In this document: in pieces, positions 28,721-37,024 of the stretch
How the letters are laid out: each line of letters begins with the position of its first letter
Numbering within the stretch: the first letter of the stretch is position 1
Assembly (NCBI GenBank): GCA_963787285.1
Contig: CAWBCM010000009.1
Location: 1-64,000, forward strand
DNA length: 64,000 bases
Direction of reading: 5' to 3'
Source: JAHEJN01 sp963787285
Lineage (GTDB): Bacteria > Actinomycetota > Acidimicrobiia > Acidimicrobiales > JAHEJN01
The notes under the pieces: generated by a model
What the model was told of the DNA's origin: nothing
Seen by the model: the letters and a program-made list of their open reading frames with translations, nothing else
Database searches by the model: none
Position numbers and translations under genes: made by a program

Positions 28721-31288
28721 ATGACCACACTCGCCACCGACGATCCGGTCGGCCGATACCGGCCATCGGGCTCCGCCCACGACGAGATGATCGACGGCGC
28801 CGGCGCGGTCCGCGCCCACTGGGTCAAGCTGGCCGAGTCGTACCAGGCGCTCGGGGCGACCGAACTGGCTCGACGAAAAGCCGAGATCGCCCTGCTGCTC
28901 GAACAGGACGGTGTCACCTACAACGTCGCCGACGACCCCCGGCGCCCGCATCGGCCGTGGGAGCTCGACCCGCTGCCGTTGGTGATCCCGAGCGACGAAT
29001 GGGCCGTCATCGAGCGAGGGATGACCCAACGGGCCGAGCTGCTCGACCTCGTGTTGCGCGATGTCTACGGCGAGCGCAAGCTCCTCGGTAGCGGTGCGAT
29101 CCCGCCCGAGCTGGTGCTCGGTGACCCGTCGTTCCTGCGGGCCTGCGACGGCATTGCGCTTCCGAGCGACGAAACAGCTGGTCGTCTACGGCATCGATCT
29201 CACGCGTGGCTCCGATGGCGACTGGCGGGCCATCGGCAACCGGACCCAGGCCCCATCCGGCGCGGCCTACGCCCTGGAAAACCGCCGCATCCTGTCGCGG
29301 GTCTTCCCCAGTCTGTTCCGCAACGCCGACGTGCACCGGCTCGCCCCGTTCGTTCGGTCGCTCCGTGCCGCCCTCCAAGCGGTGGCCCCTGCCGGCGTCG
29401 AGGACCCCTCCATCGTCGTCCTGTCGCCGGGTGCGCTGTCCGAAACCGCATTCGAGCATGCCTTCATCGCCAGCCAGCTCGGTTATCCGCTGGTGCAGGG
29501 AAGCGACCTCGAGGTGCGCGGCGGAAAGGTGTGGCTGCGCAGTGTCGGCGAGCTGATGCCGGTCCACGTCATCCTGCGGCGCCTCGATGCCTGGTTCTGT
29601 GATCCCGCTCGAACTGAACCCCGAATCCACCCTTGGCGTCGCGGGCCTGACCGACGCCTGCCGTACGGGTGCCGTGAGCGTGGTGAACACGCTCGGTTCG
29701 GGGGTGCTCGAGAACGCCGCCTTGGCCACGCGGTTGCCCACGCTGTCCCGAATGGTGCTCGGGTCCGACCTCCTGCTCGAGTCGGTGCCGTCGTGGTGGT
29801 GTGGCGACCCGACCGGCCGGTCGCACGTGATCGCCAACCTCGGCGAGCTGGTGCTTCGTCCCAGCTCGAGGATCGCCGGTGGTCACTCGGTCGACACCGG
29901 CTTGCTGTCGTCGGCCGATCTCGAGCAGTGGCGCCACCGGATCGAAGCCGAGCCGGCCCACTGGGTCGGCCAGGAGCGCTTCGAACCCACTAGTGCGCCC
30001 GTGCTCGCCGACGCGACCCTGCAGCCTCGCGACACGGTGCGTGCGCACCTTCGCCGTGGCCCGTGAGGACTCGTACGTCGTCATGTCGGGCGGCCTGGCC
30101 CGGACCGCGAGCGACGATCGCGGCGCGCCGATCGCGAATCGGACCGGAGCGATCTCGAAGGACATCTGGGTCCTGAGCTCGGAACCCGAGACGCTGAGCG
30201 GCTTCTGGCTGGCGGGGCCGGGCCAACCCTCGTCGGCGCCGGTGTCGACGCTCCCTGCTCGTGCCGCCGAGAACCTGTTCTGGCTCGGCCGCTACGCCGA
30301 GCGGGCGGAATCCACCGTCCGTCTGCTGCGCACGATCAATGCCCGCCGCGACGAGTTCCCCTACAGCGGGACCGGCCCGGGGCCCTCGGCGGTCGCGTTG
30401 CTGCTCGATTCGCTGACGCGAATCACCGGCACCTACCCGGGCTTCGTCGGCGACGACCGGGCCGAGCTCCACCTCGATCCCGCCGACGAGCTGTTCGCAC
30501 TGGTCGTCGACGAGACCCGACCGGGGACGGTCGCCCACGCCGTTCGGCACATGCTCGACGCGCTCGACGAGCTGCGTGACCAGCTGTCGGTCGACACGTG
30601 GCTGGTCATCGGCTCGCTCCAGCGGGAGCTCGACACGCTCGACCAGCCATCGACCGACCGCGACGAGGCCGCCACCAACGTGCTCAATGCATTGATGCAG
30701 GGCCTGCTCGCGCTGTCGGGCCTGGCCGCCGAGTCGATGGTGCGCGATCAGGGGTGGCACTTCATGGATGCCGGGCGCCGCCTCGAACGTGCCCTTCAGG
30801 TGACCACGCTCGTCGGCGCGACGCTGGCCGACGAACACGACGCCGGCACCGAGAGCCTCGTGGTCGAGTCCACCCTCACCGCCGCCGAGAGCATCATCAC
30901 CTACCGCAGGCGGTACCGGTCTCGGGCCCGCCCCTCGACCGTGCTCGACCTGCTGTTGAGCGACGCCGGCAACCCGCGTTCGCTGCGCTTCCAGATCGAT
31001 CGACTCCACGACGATCTCGCCGCCATCGAGGCCGACCGCGGGCGCACCCCGAAATCGGCCGCGCCGCCGCTGGTGCTCGACGTGGCCCACATGGTGCACA
31101 CCGCCGAGTCGGCCCTCCTCGCCGAGGTCGACCCGGCCGGTCGCCGGGTTCGGCTCGAGCAGCTCACGTCGATCATTGCCGACACCCTTCGCGGCTGCGC
31201 CGATGCCATCGCATCCGACAACTTCACCCGCTTCGTTCCCCAACACTCGGTGGTGACACCGGCCGAGGCGCCGGAGCGAGCATCGTGA
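28721..31288 (+). CDS. Circularly permuted ATP-grasp/alpha-E fusion, frame interrupted
   Basis: Four frames together give one protein of about 855 residues (shifts near 29175, 29605 and 30055). The first part is a circularly permuted ATP-grasp peptide ligase: VIERGMTQRAELLDLVLRDV, then YGIDLTRGSDGDWRAIGNRT, then PSGAAYALENRRILSRVFP and LVQGSDLEVRGGKVWLR. The last 350 residues are an alpha-E domain beginning AARAAENLFWLGRYAERAES-like and ending in long helices. Alpha-E domains accompany these ligases in the transglutaminase cluster. It starts 4 bp after the previous gene and overlaps the next by four bases, consistent with one operon. The indels are probably artefacts. Confidence 0.82.
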
Positions 31289-32160
31289 TCTACGACGTCG
31301 TCCACCGGACCTCCTACACTTACGACGCACCGGTCACCGCCAGCTACGGATCGGTTCGTCTGCTGCCGGCCGACATGGACGGGCAACGCTGCATCGAACG
31401 ACGGGTGACCACCTCACCCGAGTCCGAACACCATCGCGAGCACTCCGACTACTTCGGGAACACCGCCGCCACCTTCGCGATCCACGATTCGCACACCGCG
31501 CTCGTGGTCACGGCAACCTCGGTGATCGACACCTCGGCCCGACCGAGCCGCTTCGACGAGGACGGAGACCACCCGTGGGAGTCGTTCGCCGCACCCACCG
31601 ACGCGGGCTTCGCCGGCGACCTCATGGCCCTCGAGTACTCGATCGACTCTCCGCTGGTGAGCCGGAGCCGGGCGCTGGCCGCCTACGGTGCACCCTCGTT
31701 CGCCCCGGGACGCTCGCTCGCCGAGGCCGTTGTCGATCTGAACCGGCGCATCCACACCGACTTCGTGTTCGACGCCAAGGCCACCGACGTCACGACCACC
31801 CTCGACGAGGTGCTGGAGCTCCGGAGGGGCGTTTGTCAGGACTTCGCCCACGTGATGGTCGGCGCCCTTCGTTCGCTCGGCGTGCCCGCCTGCTACGTGA
31901 GCGGCTACCTCGAGACCGACCCCCCACCGGGCCAGGCCCGCCTGGCCGGGGCCGATCGCACCCACGCCTGGGTCGGCGTGTATCTGGGCCGCGGTCGCTT
32001 CGTGGGAGTCGATCCCACCAACGATCGCTTCGCCGGTCCTCGCTACATCACCACGGCGCGAGGCCGCGACTATGCCGACGTGCCACCGATGAAGGGCGTG
32101 ATCTACACCGACGCCGAGGAGAGCACGCTCACCGTCGAGGTCGACGTCACCCCTCGGTGA
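31285..32160 (+). CDS. Transglutaminase family protein
   Basis: A 291-residue protein with a bacterial transglutaminase-like N-terminal beta domain (YDVVHRTSYTYDAPVTASYG) and a catalytic core. Cys lies in LRRGVCQDFAHVMVGALRSL, His in GADRTHAWVGVYLG and Asp in GVDPTNDRFAG. The family acts as protease or amidase-type enzymes. GTG at 31285 overlaps the preceding stop by four bases (GTGA). It is the third gene of the ATP-grasp/alpha-E cluster and likely processes or attaches the peptide made there (inference). Confidence 0.92.
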   Translation: MIYDVVHRTSYTYDAPVTASYGSVRLLPADMDGQRCIERRVTTSPESEHHREHSDYFGNTAATFAIHDSHTALVVTATSVIDTSARPSRFDEDGDHPWESFAAPTDAGFAGDLMALEYSIDSPLVSRSRALAAYGAPSFAPGRSLAEAVVDLNRRIHTDFVFDAKATDVTTTLDEVLELRRGVCQDFAHVMVGALRSLGVPACYVSGYLETDPPPGQARLAGADRTHAWVGVYLGRGRFVGVDPTNDRFAGPRYITTARGRDYADVPPMKGVIYTDAEESTLTVEVDVTPR

Positions 32161-32185
32161 GCGCGGAGCGGTAGCGTCCGCAGCC

Positions 32186-33256
32186 ATGCAGCCCTTTCGG
32201 TGTGCGGTGTGCGGCCAACTGCTCTTCTTCGACAACTCGAGCTGTCTCTCGTGTCGGTCGCCGCTGGGATTCCTCCCCGAGGAGAACCGCCTGGTCGCCC
32301 TGCACGCCGATTCGAGCCTGCTCCGCGCCGCCGACGGCACGCCGGGCGAGTTCCGACGCTGCGCCAATCTGCGCACGGCTCGGTGCAACTGGCTGGTGAC
32401 GGTGGACGACACCGAGGCCTTGTGCACGAGCTGTCGGCTGACATCGGTGCGGCCCAACGACTCCGAGGTCGAAGCCATCGAGGCCTTCGCCCACGCCGAG
32501 GCGGCCAAGCGGCGGCTGCTCGCACAGCTCCGGCGTCTCGGGCTGCCGGTGGTCGACCGGAGCATCGACGAGCAACGCGGCGTCGGCTTCGAGTTCCTGT
32601 CGTCGCGGGGCCAGAACGTGATCACCGGACACGACGCCGGCGTGATCACCCTCGATCTCTCCGAGTCCGACGATGCCCATCGTGAGTTCGTCCGTCAACA
32701 GCTGGGCGAGGCGTACCGCACCGTGCTCGGCCACCTTCGCCACGAGATCGCGCACTACTACTGGCCGATGCTGGTGTTCGACGCCGGACGAAGCGACGAC
32801 TTCCGTGCGCTGTTCGGCGACGAGCGCGAGCCGTACGAGGCGGCGATGCAGCGCCATTACGGCCGGAACGCCGAGGCCCCCGACGACTGGTCGATCGACC
32901 ATGTGAGCCAGTACGCCACCATGCACCCGTGGGAGGACTGGGCGGAGACCTTTGCGCATTACCTGCACATCGAGTCGGGTCTCGATACCGCCTTCGGCTT
33001 CGGTCTCTCGGTGGGCGAGCCGTCGCTGTCCGCGGGCGCCGCAGCAGCAGCGAGCAGCGTCGGAACCGCAGTGGGCCCCATGGTGCAGGGGTGGTTGTCG
33101 CTCACGATCGCCCTGAACGGCATGGCCCGTTCGATCGGCCACGGCGACCTCTACCCCTTCGTCCTGTCGCCGAAGGTGATCGCCAAGCTCGACTTCGTCC
33201 ACCGCGCCGTGACCGCCGGCCGGCTCGACGAGGGTCAGAGGCGCTCGCCGAGATAG
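32186..33256 (+). CDS. Putative zinc-binding metallopeptidase with zinc ribbon
   Basis: A 356-residue protein. A zinc ribbon at the N-terminus (FRCAVCGQLLFFDNSSCLSC, then a second pair in ALCTSC) precedes a metallopeptidase domain with LGHLRHEIAHYYW, a perfect HExxH motif, and a third-ligand candidate in WEDWAETFAHYLH. No signal peptide is present, so it is cytoplasmic. This family is a regular companion of DUF2126/ATP-grasp/alpha-E operons. It follows the transglutaminase by 25 bp, and its 3' end overlaps the convergent glycyl-tRNA synthetase gene by 22 bp. Confidence 0.88.
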   Translation: MQPFRCAVCGQLLFFDNSSCLSCRSPLGFLPEENRLVALHADSSLLRAADGTPGEFRRCANLRTARCNWLVTVDDTEALCTSCRLTSVRPNDSEVEAIEAFAHAEAAKRRLLAQLRRLGLPVVDRSIDEQRGVGFEFLSSRGQNVITGHDAGVITLDLSESDDAHREFVRQQLGEAYRTVLGHLRHEIAHYYWPMLVFDAGRSDDFRALFGDEREPYEAAMQRHYGRNAEAPDDWSIDHVSQYATMHPWEDWAETFAHYLHIESGLDTAFGFGLSVGEPSLSAGAAAAASSVGTAVGPMVQGWLSLTIALNGMARSIGHGDLYPFVLSPKVIAKLDFVHRAVTAGRLDEGQRRSPR

Positions 33257-34560
33257 GTCATGAGGCGGTCGATCGAGACGCGGTCCTGGTGCATGGTGTC
33301 GCGATCGCGCACGGTGACGGCATCATCGTCGAGGGTGTCGAAGTCGACCGTGACGCAGTACGGCGTACCGATCTCGTCCTGACGGCGATACCGGCGACCG
33401 ATGGCCTGGGTCTCGTCGTAGTCGGCCATGTAGCGCTCGGCCACGATCGCGAACACCTTCTGGGCCACCGGGGTGAGCGTGTCCTTCTTCGACAGCGGGA
33501 GCACGGCCACCTTGAACGGGGCCAGCTTCGGGTGCAGGTGCAGCACGGTACGGGTGTCGTCGTTCACCGTCTCCTCGGCGTAGGCCGACAGGAGGAACGC
33601 CATCAGCGACCGGGTGGCGCCCGCGGCGGGTTCGATCACGTGCGGCGTGTAGTGCTCGTTGGCCTGCTGATCGAAGTACTCGAGCCGTTCGCCCGAGTGC
33701 TCGGAGTGCTGCTTCAGGTCGTAGTCGCCGCGGTTGGCGATTCCCTCGAGCTCACCCCATCCCCAGGGGAACAGGAACTCGACGTCGCTGGTGTCGGAGC
33801 TGTAGTGGCTGAGCTCGTCGGAGCCGTGGGATCGCAGCCGGAGGTGGTCGGCGGGAATCCCGAGGTCGACGTACCAGTCGAACCGCTGCTGACACCAGTA
33901 CTGGTACCACTCGTCGGCCTCGGCCGGCGGAACGAAGAACTCGAGCTCCATCTGCTCGAACTCACGGGTTCGGAACACCCAGTTGCCGGGGGTGATCTCG
34001 TTGCGGAAGCTCTTGCCGACCTGGGCGATGCCGAAGGGCGGCCGCTTGCGGCTGGTTTCGAGCACGTTCTTGAAGTTGATGAACATGCCCTGGGCCGTCT
34101 CGGGGCGAAGGTACACGTCGTGGCCCGCGCCTTCGATCGGACCGGCCTGCGTCTTGAACATGAGATTGAACGCCCGCGCCTCGGTGAAGCTGTCCTTGGC
34201 GCCGCAGTTGGGACACAGCAGCGGGTCGTCGAGCTGATCTTCGCGGAAGCGATCGTTGCAGTTCTTGCAGTCGACTAGTGGGTCGGTGAAGTTCTGGAGG
34301 TGCCCGCTCGCGGCCCACACCGCCGGTGGTGACAAGATCGAGGCATCGAGCCCGACGACGTCGGTCCGTTGTTGCACCATCGAATGCCACCACGCGTCCT
34401 TCACGTTGCGCAGCATGAGGACACCGATCGGTCCGTAGTCGTACGCAGAACGGAAGCCGCCGTAGATGTCGGCGGACTGGAACACGATTCCTCGCCGCTT
34501 GGCGAGGTTCACGATGTTGCCCATGAGGTCGGCTTCGGGGGTACGTTCGGCATCGGCCAT
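33235..34560 (-). CDS. glyS: Glycyl-tRNA synthetase (alpha2 type)
   Basis: A 441-residue class II synthetase that charges tRNA-Gly. The N-terminus has YGGFRSAYDYGPIGVLMLRN (motif 1 region). A zinc-binding insertion has CKNCNDRF and CPNCGAKD. Motif 2 is GKSFRNEITPGN and motif 3 is EPAAGATRSLMAFLL. The C-terminal anticodon domain begins LAPFKVAVLPLSKKD. The length and single-chain form match the dimeric archaeal/eukaryotic-like type used by Actinobacteria. The ATG at 34560 gives a usual N-terminus. No T-box leader is seen upstream. Confidence 0.95.
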   Translation of the reverse strand: MADAERTPEADLMGNIVNLAKRRGIVFQSADIYGGFRSAYDYGPIGVLMLRNVKDAWWHSMVQQRTDVVGLDASILSPPAVWAASGHLQNFTDPLVDCKNCNDRFREDQLDDPLLCPNCGAKDSFTEARAFNLMFKTQAGPIEGAGHDVYLRPETAQGMFINFKNVLETSRKRPPFGIAQVGKSFRNEITPGNWVFRTREFEQMELEFFVPPAEADEWYQYWCQQRFDWYVDLGIPADHLRLRSHGSDELSHYSSDTSDVEFLFPWGWGELEGIANRGDYDLKQHSEHSGERLEYFDQQANEHYTPHVIEPAAGATRSLMAFLLSAYAEETVNDDTRTVLHLHPKLAPFKVAVLPLSKKDTLTPVAQKVFAIVAERYMADYDETQAIGRRYRRQDEIGTPYCVTVDFDTLDDDAVTVRDRDTMHQDRVSIDRLMTYLGERL

Positions 34561-34675
34561 AGCGGACGAGGCTAGCGGCGTGCCGTTGCCGGCCGATCAC
34601 CTTCACCGTCACGCTGGCGACCCCGATCGCCTGCTACAACAGGTCGGAGCTCACAACGAAGGGGACCGGACCGAC

Positions 34676-35347
34676 ATGGACACCAAGACCATCGGGCGGC
34701 GGATCGGCGCCTTCGTGATCGATGTGATCATCGCGTGGATCGTGGTGATCGTGGTTGGTTCCTTCCTCCTCCAGACCGTCGAAGTGCCCGCCGGCGGGCT
34801 CGGCGTCGACGCGTGCGAGCTCATCGCCGACGAGTACCCGATCTGTTTCAACGTGAACGACGACTACTACGTCGGCGACAACGGCGACCTGGGTGTCTTG
34901 GTGGCCGTCGGACTGGCCGCGTGGCTACTGCTGCGGGTCATCCCGCAGGGGCTCAACGGTCGCACGCCGGGCAAGAAGCTGCTCGGCATCAAGGTGGTGA
35001 ACGCGGAGGGCGAACCGCCCGGCATCGGCCGTTCGCTTCTGCGCGAGGTGCTGTGGGTGATCGACTCCCTTCCGTTCCTCTACCTGGTCGGCCTCATCAC
35101 GGCCGCCGCAACGAAGAAGAACCAACGGGTCGGCGACATGGTGGCGGGCACCTTCGTCGTGCGCGCCGACTCGGTGGGCTCGAGCGCCATCGGTTCGCCG
35201 GAGTCGATGGGCTACCAGAACGCGCCCCCACCGATTCCGACCAACCAGCCGGTGTGGGACGCCGAGCGTGGTGCCTACGTGCACCGCGACGCGAGCGGTC
35301 GGGTGCAGGTGTACGACGACGCCACCGGTCAGTGGAGCGACGGCTGA
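34676..35347 (+). CDS. RDD family membrane protein
   Basis: A 223-residue protein. The RDD signature is IGRRIGAFVIDVIIAWIVVI (Arg and Asp in helix 1), followed by helices at about 80-100 and 130-150 and the GRTPGKKLLGIKVV loop. A cytoplasmic tail of about 60 residues is rich in Pro, Tyr and Gly and ends in a VYDDATGQWSDG element. Some RDD proteins are cation/proton antiporters, but the function here is open. The ATG at 34676 follows a gaaggggac Shine-Dalgarno-like sequence. Confidence 0.87.
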   Translation: MDTKTIGRRIGAFVIDVIIAWIVVIVVGSFLLQTVEVPAGGLGVDACELIADEYPICFNVNDDYYVGDNGDLGVLVAVGLAAWLLLRVIPQGLNGRTPGKKLLGIKVVNAEGEPPGIGRSLLREVLWVIDSLPFLYLVGLITAAATKKNQRVGDMVAGTFVVRADSVGSSAIGSPESMGYQNAPPPIPTNQPVWDAERGAYVHRDASGRVQVYDDATGQWSDG

Positions 35348-35355
35348 GCCGAGAC

Positions 35356-36072
35356 TCAGGCGCCCAGCAGACCGGCGGAGCGCAACCGTCGTTCCAGCAC
35401 GTGCTCGACGGAGCGGGTGGCCAGGTTCTCGAGCTCGGTGGCCGCCGCGCTGTCGGGCTCCTCGAGGGCATCGCTCAGTCGTCCACCCAACACCAACCGA
35501 AGAAGGCGCAACGCCTCGGCACTGATCGGCAGACCGCGACGACACGTGGCGCACAACACGCCGCCGTGACCGATGTCGAAGGCCACCAGCGCGTCGACGG
35601 CACCACACGATGCACATTCGTCGAGCATCGGCGAGAAGCCTTCCAGCGCCAGGAGCTTCCAGAAGAAACCCGCCATCACCAGGGGCGGGTTGCTGGTCTC
35701 GAGCGTCCGCAGGGCACCGAGCAGCATCTGGTAGATGCGGGGGGCGGGCTCGCCGTCCTGCGCGAGATGATCGACGGCCTCGAGCATCGTCATGGCCCGG
35801 TTGTAGCGGTCGAGGTCTTCACGGATGCGCCGGAAGCTGTCGATGGCCTCGGTCTGGGTGACGATGTCGAGGTCGCTGCGGCCCGCGTAGAGCTGCACCT
35901 CGATGTGGCTGGTGGGTTCGAGGCGGGCGCCGAACTTGCTGCGGGTCTTGCGGACACCTTTGGCCACCGCCCGCACCTTGCCGTGGTCGCGGGCCAACAG
36001 CACGACGATCCGATCGGCTTCACCCAGCTTGTAGGTGCGCAGCACGATCGCCTGGTCGCGGTACAACGACAC
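35356..36072 (-). CDS. recO: DNA repair protein RecO
   Basis: A 238-residue recombination mediator of the RecFOR pathway, which loads RecA on gapped DNA. The N-terminal OB fold reads YRDQAIVLRTYKLGEADRIV and RAVAKGVRKTRSKFGARLEP. The C-terminal zinc module has CASCGAVD and CATCRRGL, four cysteines as expected. GTG at 36072 starts 2 bp after the uppS stop, so the pair is co-transcribed, an order common in Actinobacteria. A longer upstream frame runs inside uppS and is not used. Confidence 0.94.
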   Translation of the reverse strand: MSLYRDQAIVLRTYKLGEADRIVVLLARDHGKVRAVAKGVRKTRSKFGARLEPTSHIEVQLYAGRSDLDIVTQTEAIDSFRRIREDLDRYNRAMTMLEAVDHLAQDGEPAPRIYQMLLGALRTLETSNPPLVMAGFFWKLLALEGFSPMLDECASCGAVDALVAFDIGHGGVLCATCRRGLPISAEALRLLRLVLGGRLSDALEEPDSAAATELENLATRSVEHVLERRLRSAGLLGA

Positions 36073-36074
36073 GG

Positions 36075-36785
36075 TCAGACCTTCCCGAATCGCCGATCGC
36101 GCGCCTGGTACTCGGCGATCGCCTCGATCAGGGGCCCACGGCCGAAGTCGGGCCACAAGGCGTCGGAGAACACCAGCTCGCTGTAGGCGATCTGCCACAA
36201 CAGGAAGTTCGAGATGCGCTCTTCGCCCGAGGTGCGGATCAACAGATCCGGGTCGGGCATCTCCGGGTCGTACAGGTGGCGGGCGATGGTGCGTTCGTCG
36301 ATCTTCTCCGGATCGACGCCCTCGGCCACGATCGCCCGCACTGCGTCGACGATCTCGGCCCGGCCCCCGTAGTTGAACGCAACGGTGAAGGTGAGGCCGG
36401 TGTTGTCGCGTGTCAGCTCCTCGGCCAGCTCGATGCGCTTCAACACGCTGCGGGGCACGCGCCAGTTGCGCCGGCCGATCACCCGGATGCGGATGTTGCG
36501 ATCGTGCAGCTCCTGGCGGCGCCGGTCGAGGATGACTCGGCTGTAGTTGACCAGGAACCGGACCTCCTCGGGCGGACGCTTCCAGTTCTCGGTCGAGAAG
36601 GCGTAGACCGTGAACCAGTCGATTCCCAGCTCACGAGCGGCGTCGACGGTGTCGAACAGGGCCTGTTCGCCCTGCTCGTGACCTGCGGTTCGCTTCAGGC
36701 CACGGTCGTTGGCCCACCGGCCGTTGCCGTCCATGATGCAGGCGACATGAGCGGGCATGCGAGCGGGATCGAGCACCGGGATCAC
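36075..36785 (-). CDS. uppS: Isoprenyl transferase (undecaprenyl diphosphate synthase family)
   Basis: A 236-residue cis-prenyltransferase that elongates farnesyl or shorter diphosphates with isopentenyl diphosphate to make the lipid carrier for cell-wall synthesis. Conserved motifs are ACIMDGNGRWAN (catalytic Asp), FSTENWKRP, FNYGGRAEIVDA, and RTSGEERISNFLLWQIAYSE near the C-terminus. ATG at 36785 is the natural start. Chain length (C50 or C55) cannot be told from the sequence. Confidence 0.95.
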   Translation of the reverse strand: MIPVLDPARMPAHVACIMDGNGRWANDRGLKRTAGHEQGEQALFDTVDAARELGIDWFTVYAFSTENWKRPPEEVRFLVNYSRVILDRRRQELHDRNIRIRVIGRRNWRVPRSVLKRIELAEELTRDNTGLTFTVAFNYGGRAEIVDAVRAIVAEGVDPEKIDERTIARHLYDPEMPDPDLLIRTSGEERISNFLLWQIAYSELVFSDALWPDFGRGPLIEAIAEYQARDRRFGKV

Positions 36786-36823
36786 CTCGGCAACCTACCG
36801 CCGGATGGGTCCACCGTCGGGGA

Positions 36824-37003
36824 ATGCCGAGCGCGTACCCTTTTGCCATCACAACGCAACCAGCTCCGTGGGTATCGGAACTCCGGCACGTGCACGGAAA
36901 GAAGCCAATTCGAGTCTGGCCAGTCGCTCGACTGTCCTATGCGGCCATCGTTGCCACTCTCGTGGTGATGACCCTGCTGGCCGCCGCCGGCATCGTCGGC
37001 TGA
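36824..37003 (+). CDS. Possible small membrane protein (59 residues)
   Basis: A short frame from ATG 36824 to TGA 37001-37003. The C-terminal 20 residues form a hydrophobic helix (AAIVATLVVMTLLAAAGIVG) preceded by a basic, Trp-containing segment (GKKPIRVWPVARLSY), the layout of a single-pass small membrane protein with its tail in the membrane. An internal GTG would give a 37-residue form. It is divergent from uppS and ends 22 bp before dinG, so it could be the first gene of that operon. No homology is recognised; coding status is uncertain. Confidence 0.38.
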   Translation: MPSAYPFAITTQPAPWVSELRHVHGKKPIRVWPVARLSYAAIVATLVVMTLLAAAGIVG

Positions 37004-37024
37004 CCTGCGTAACCTCAGGTCGCG

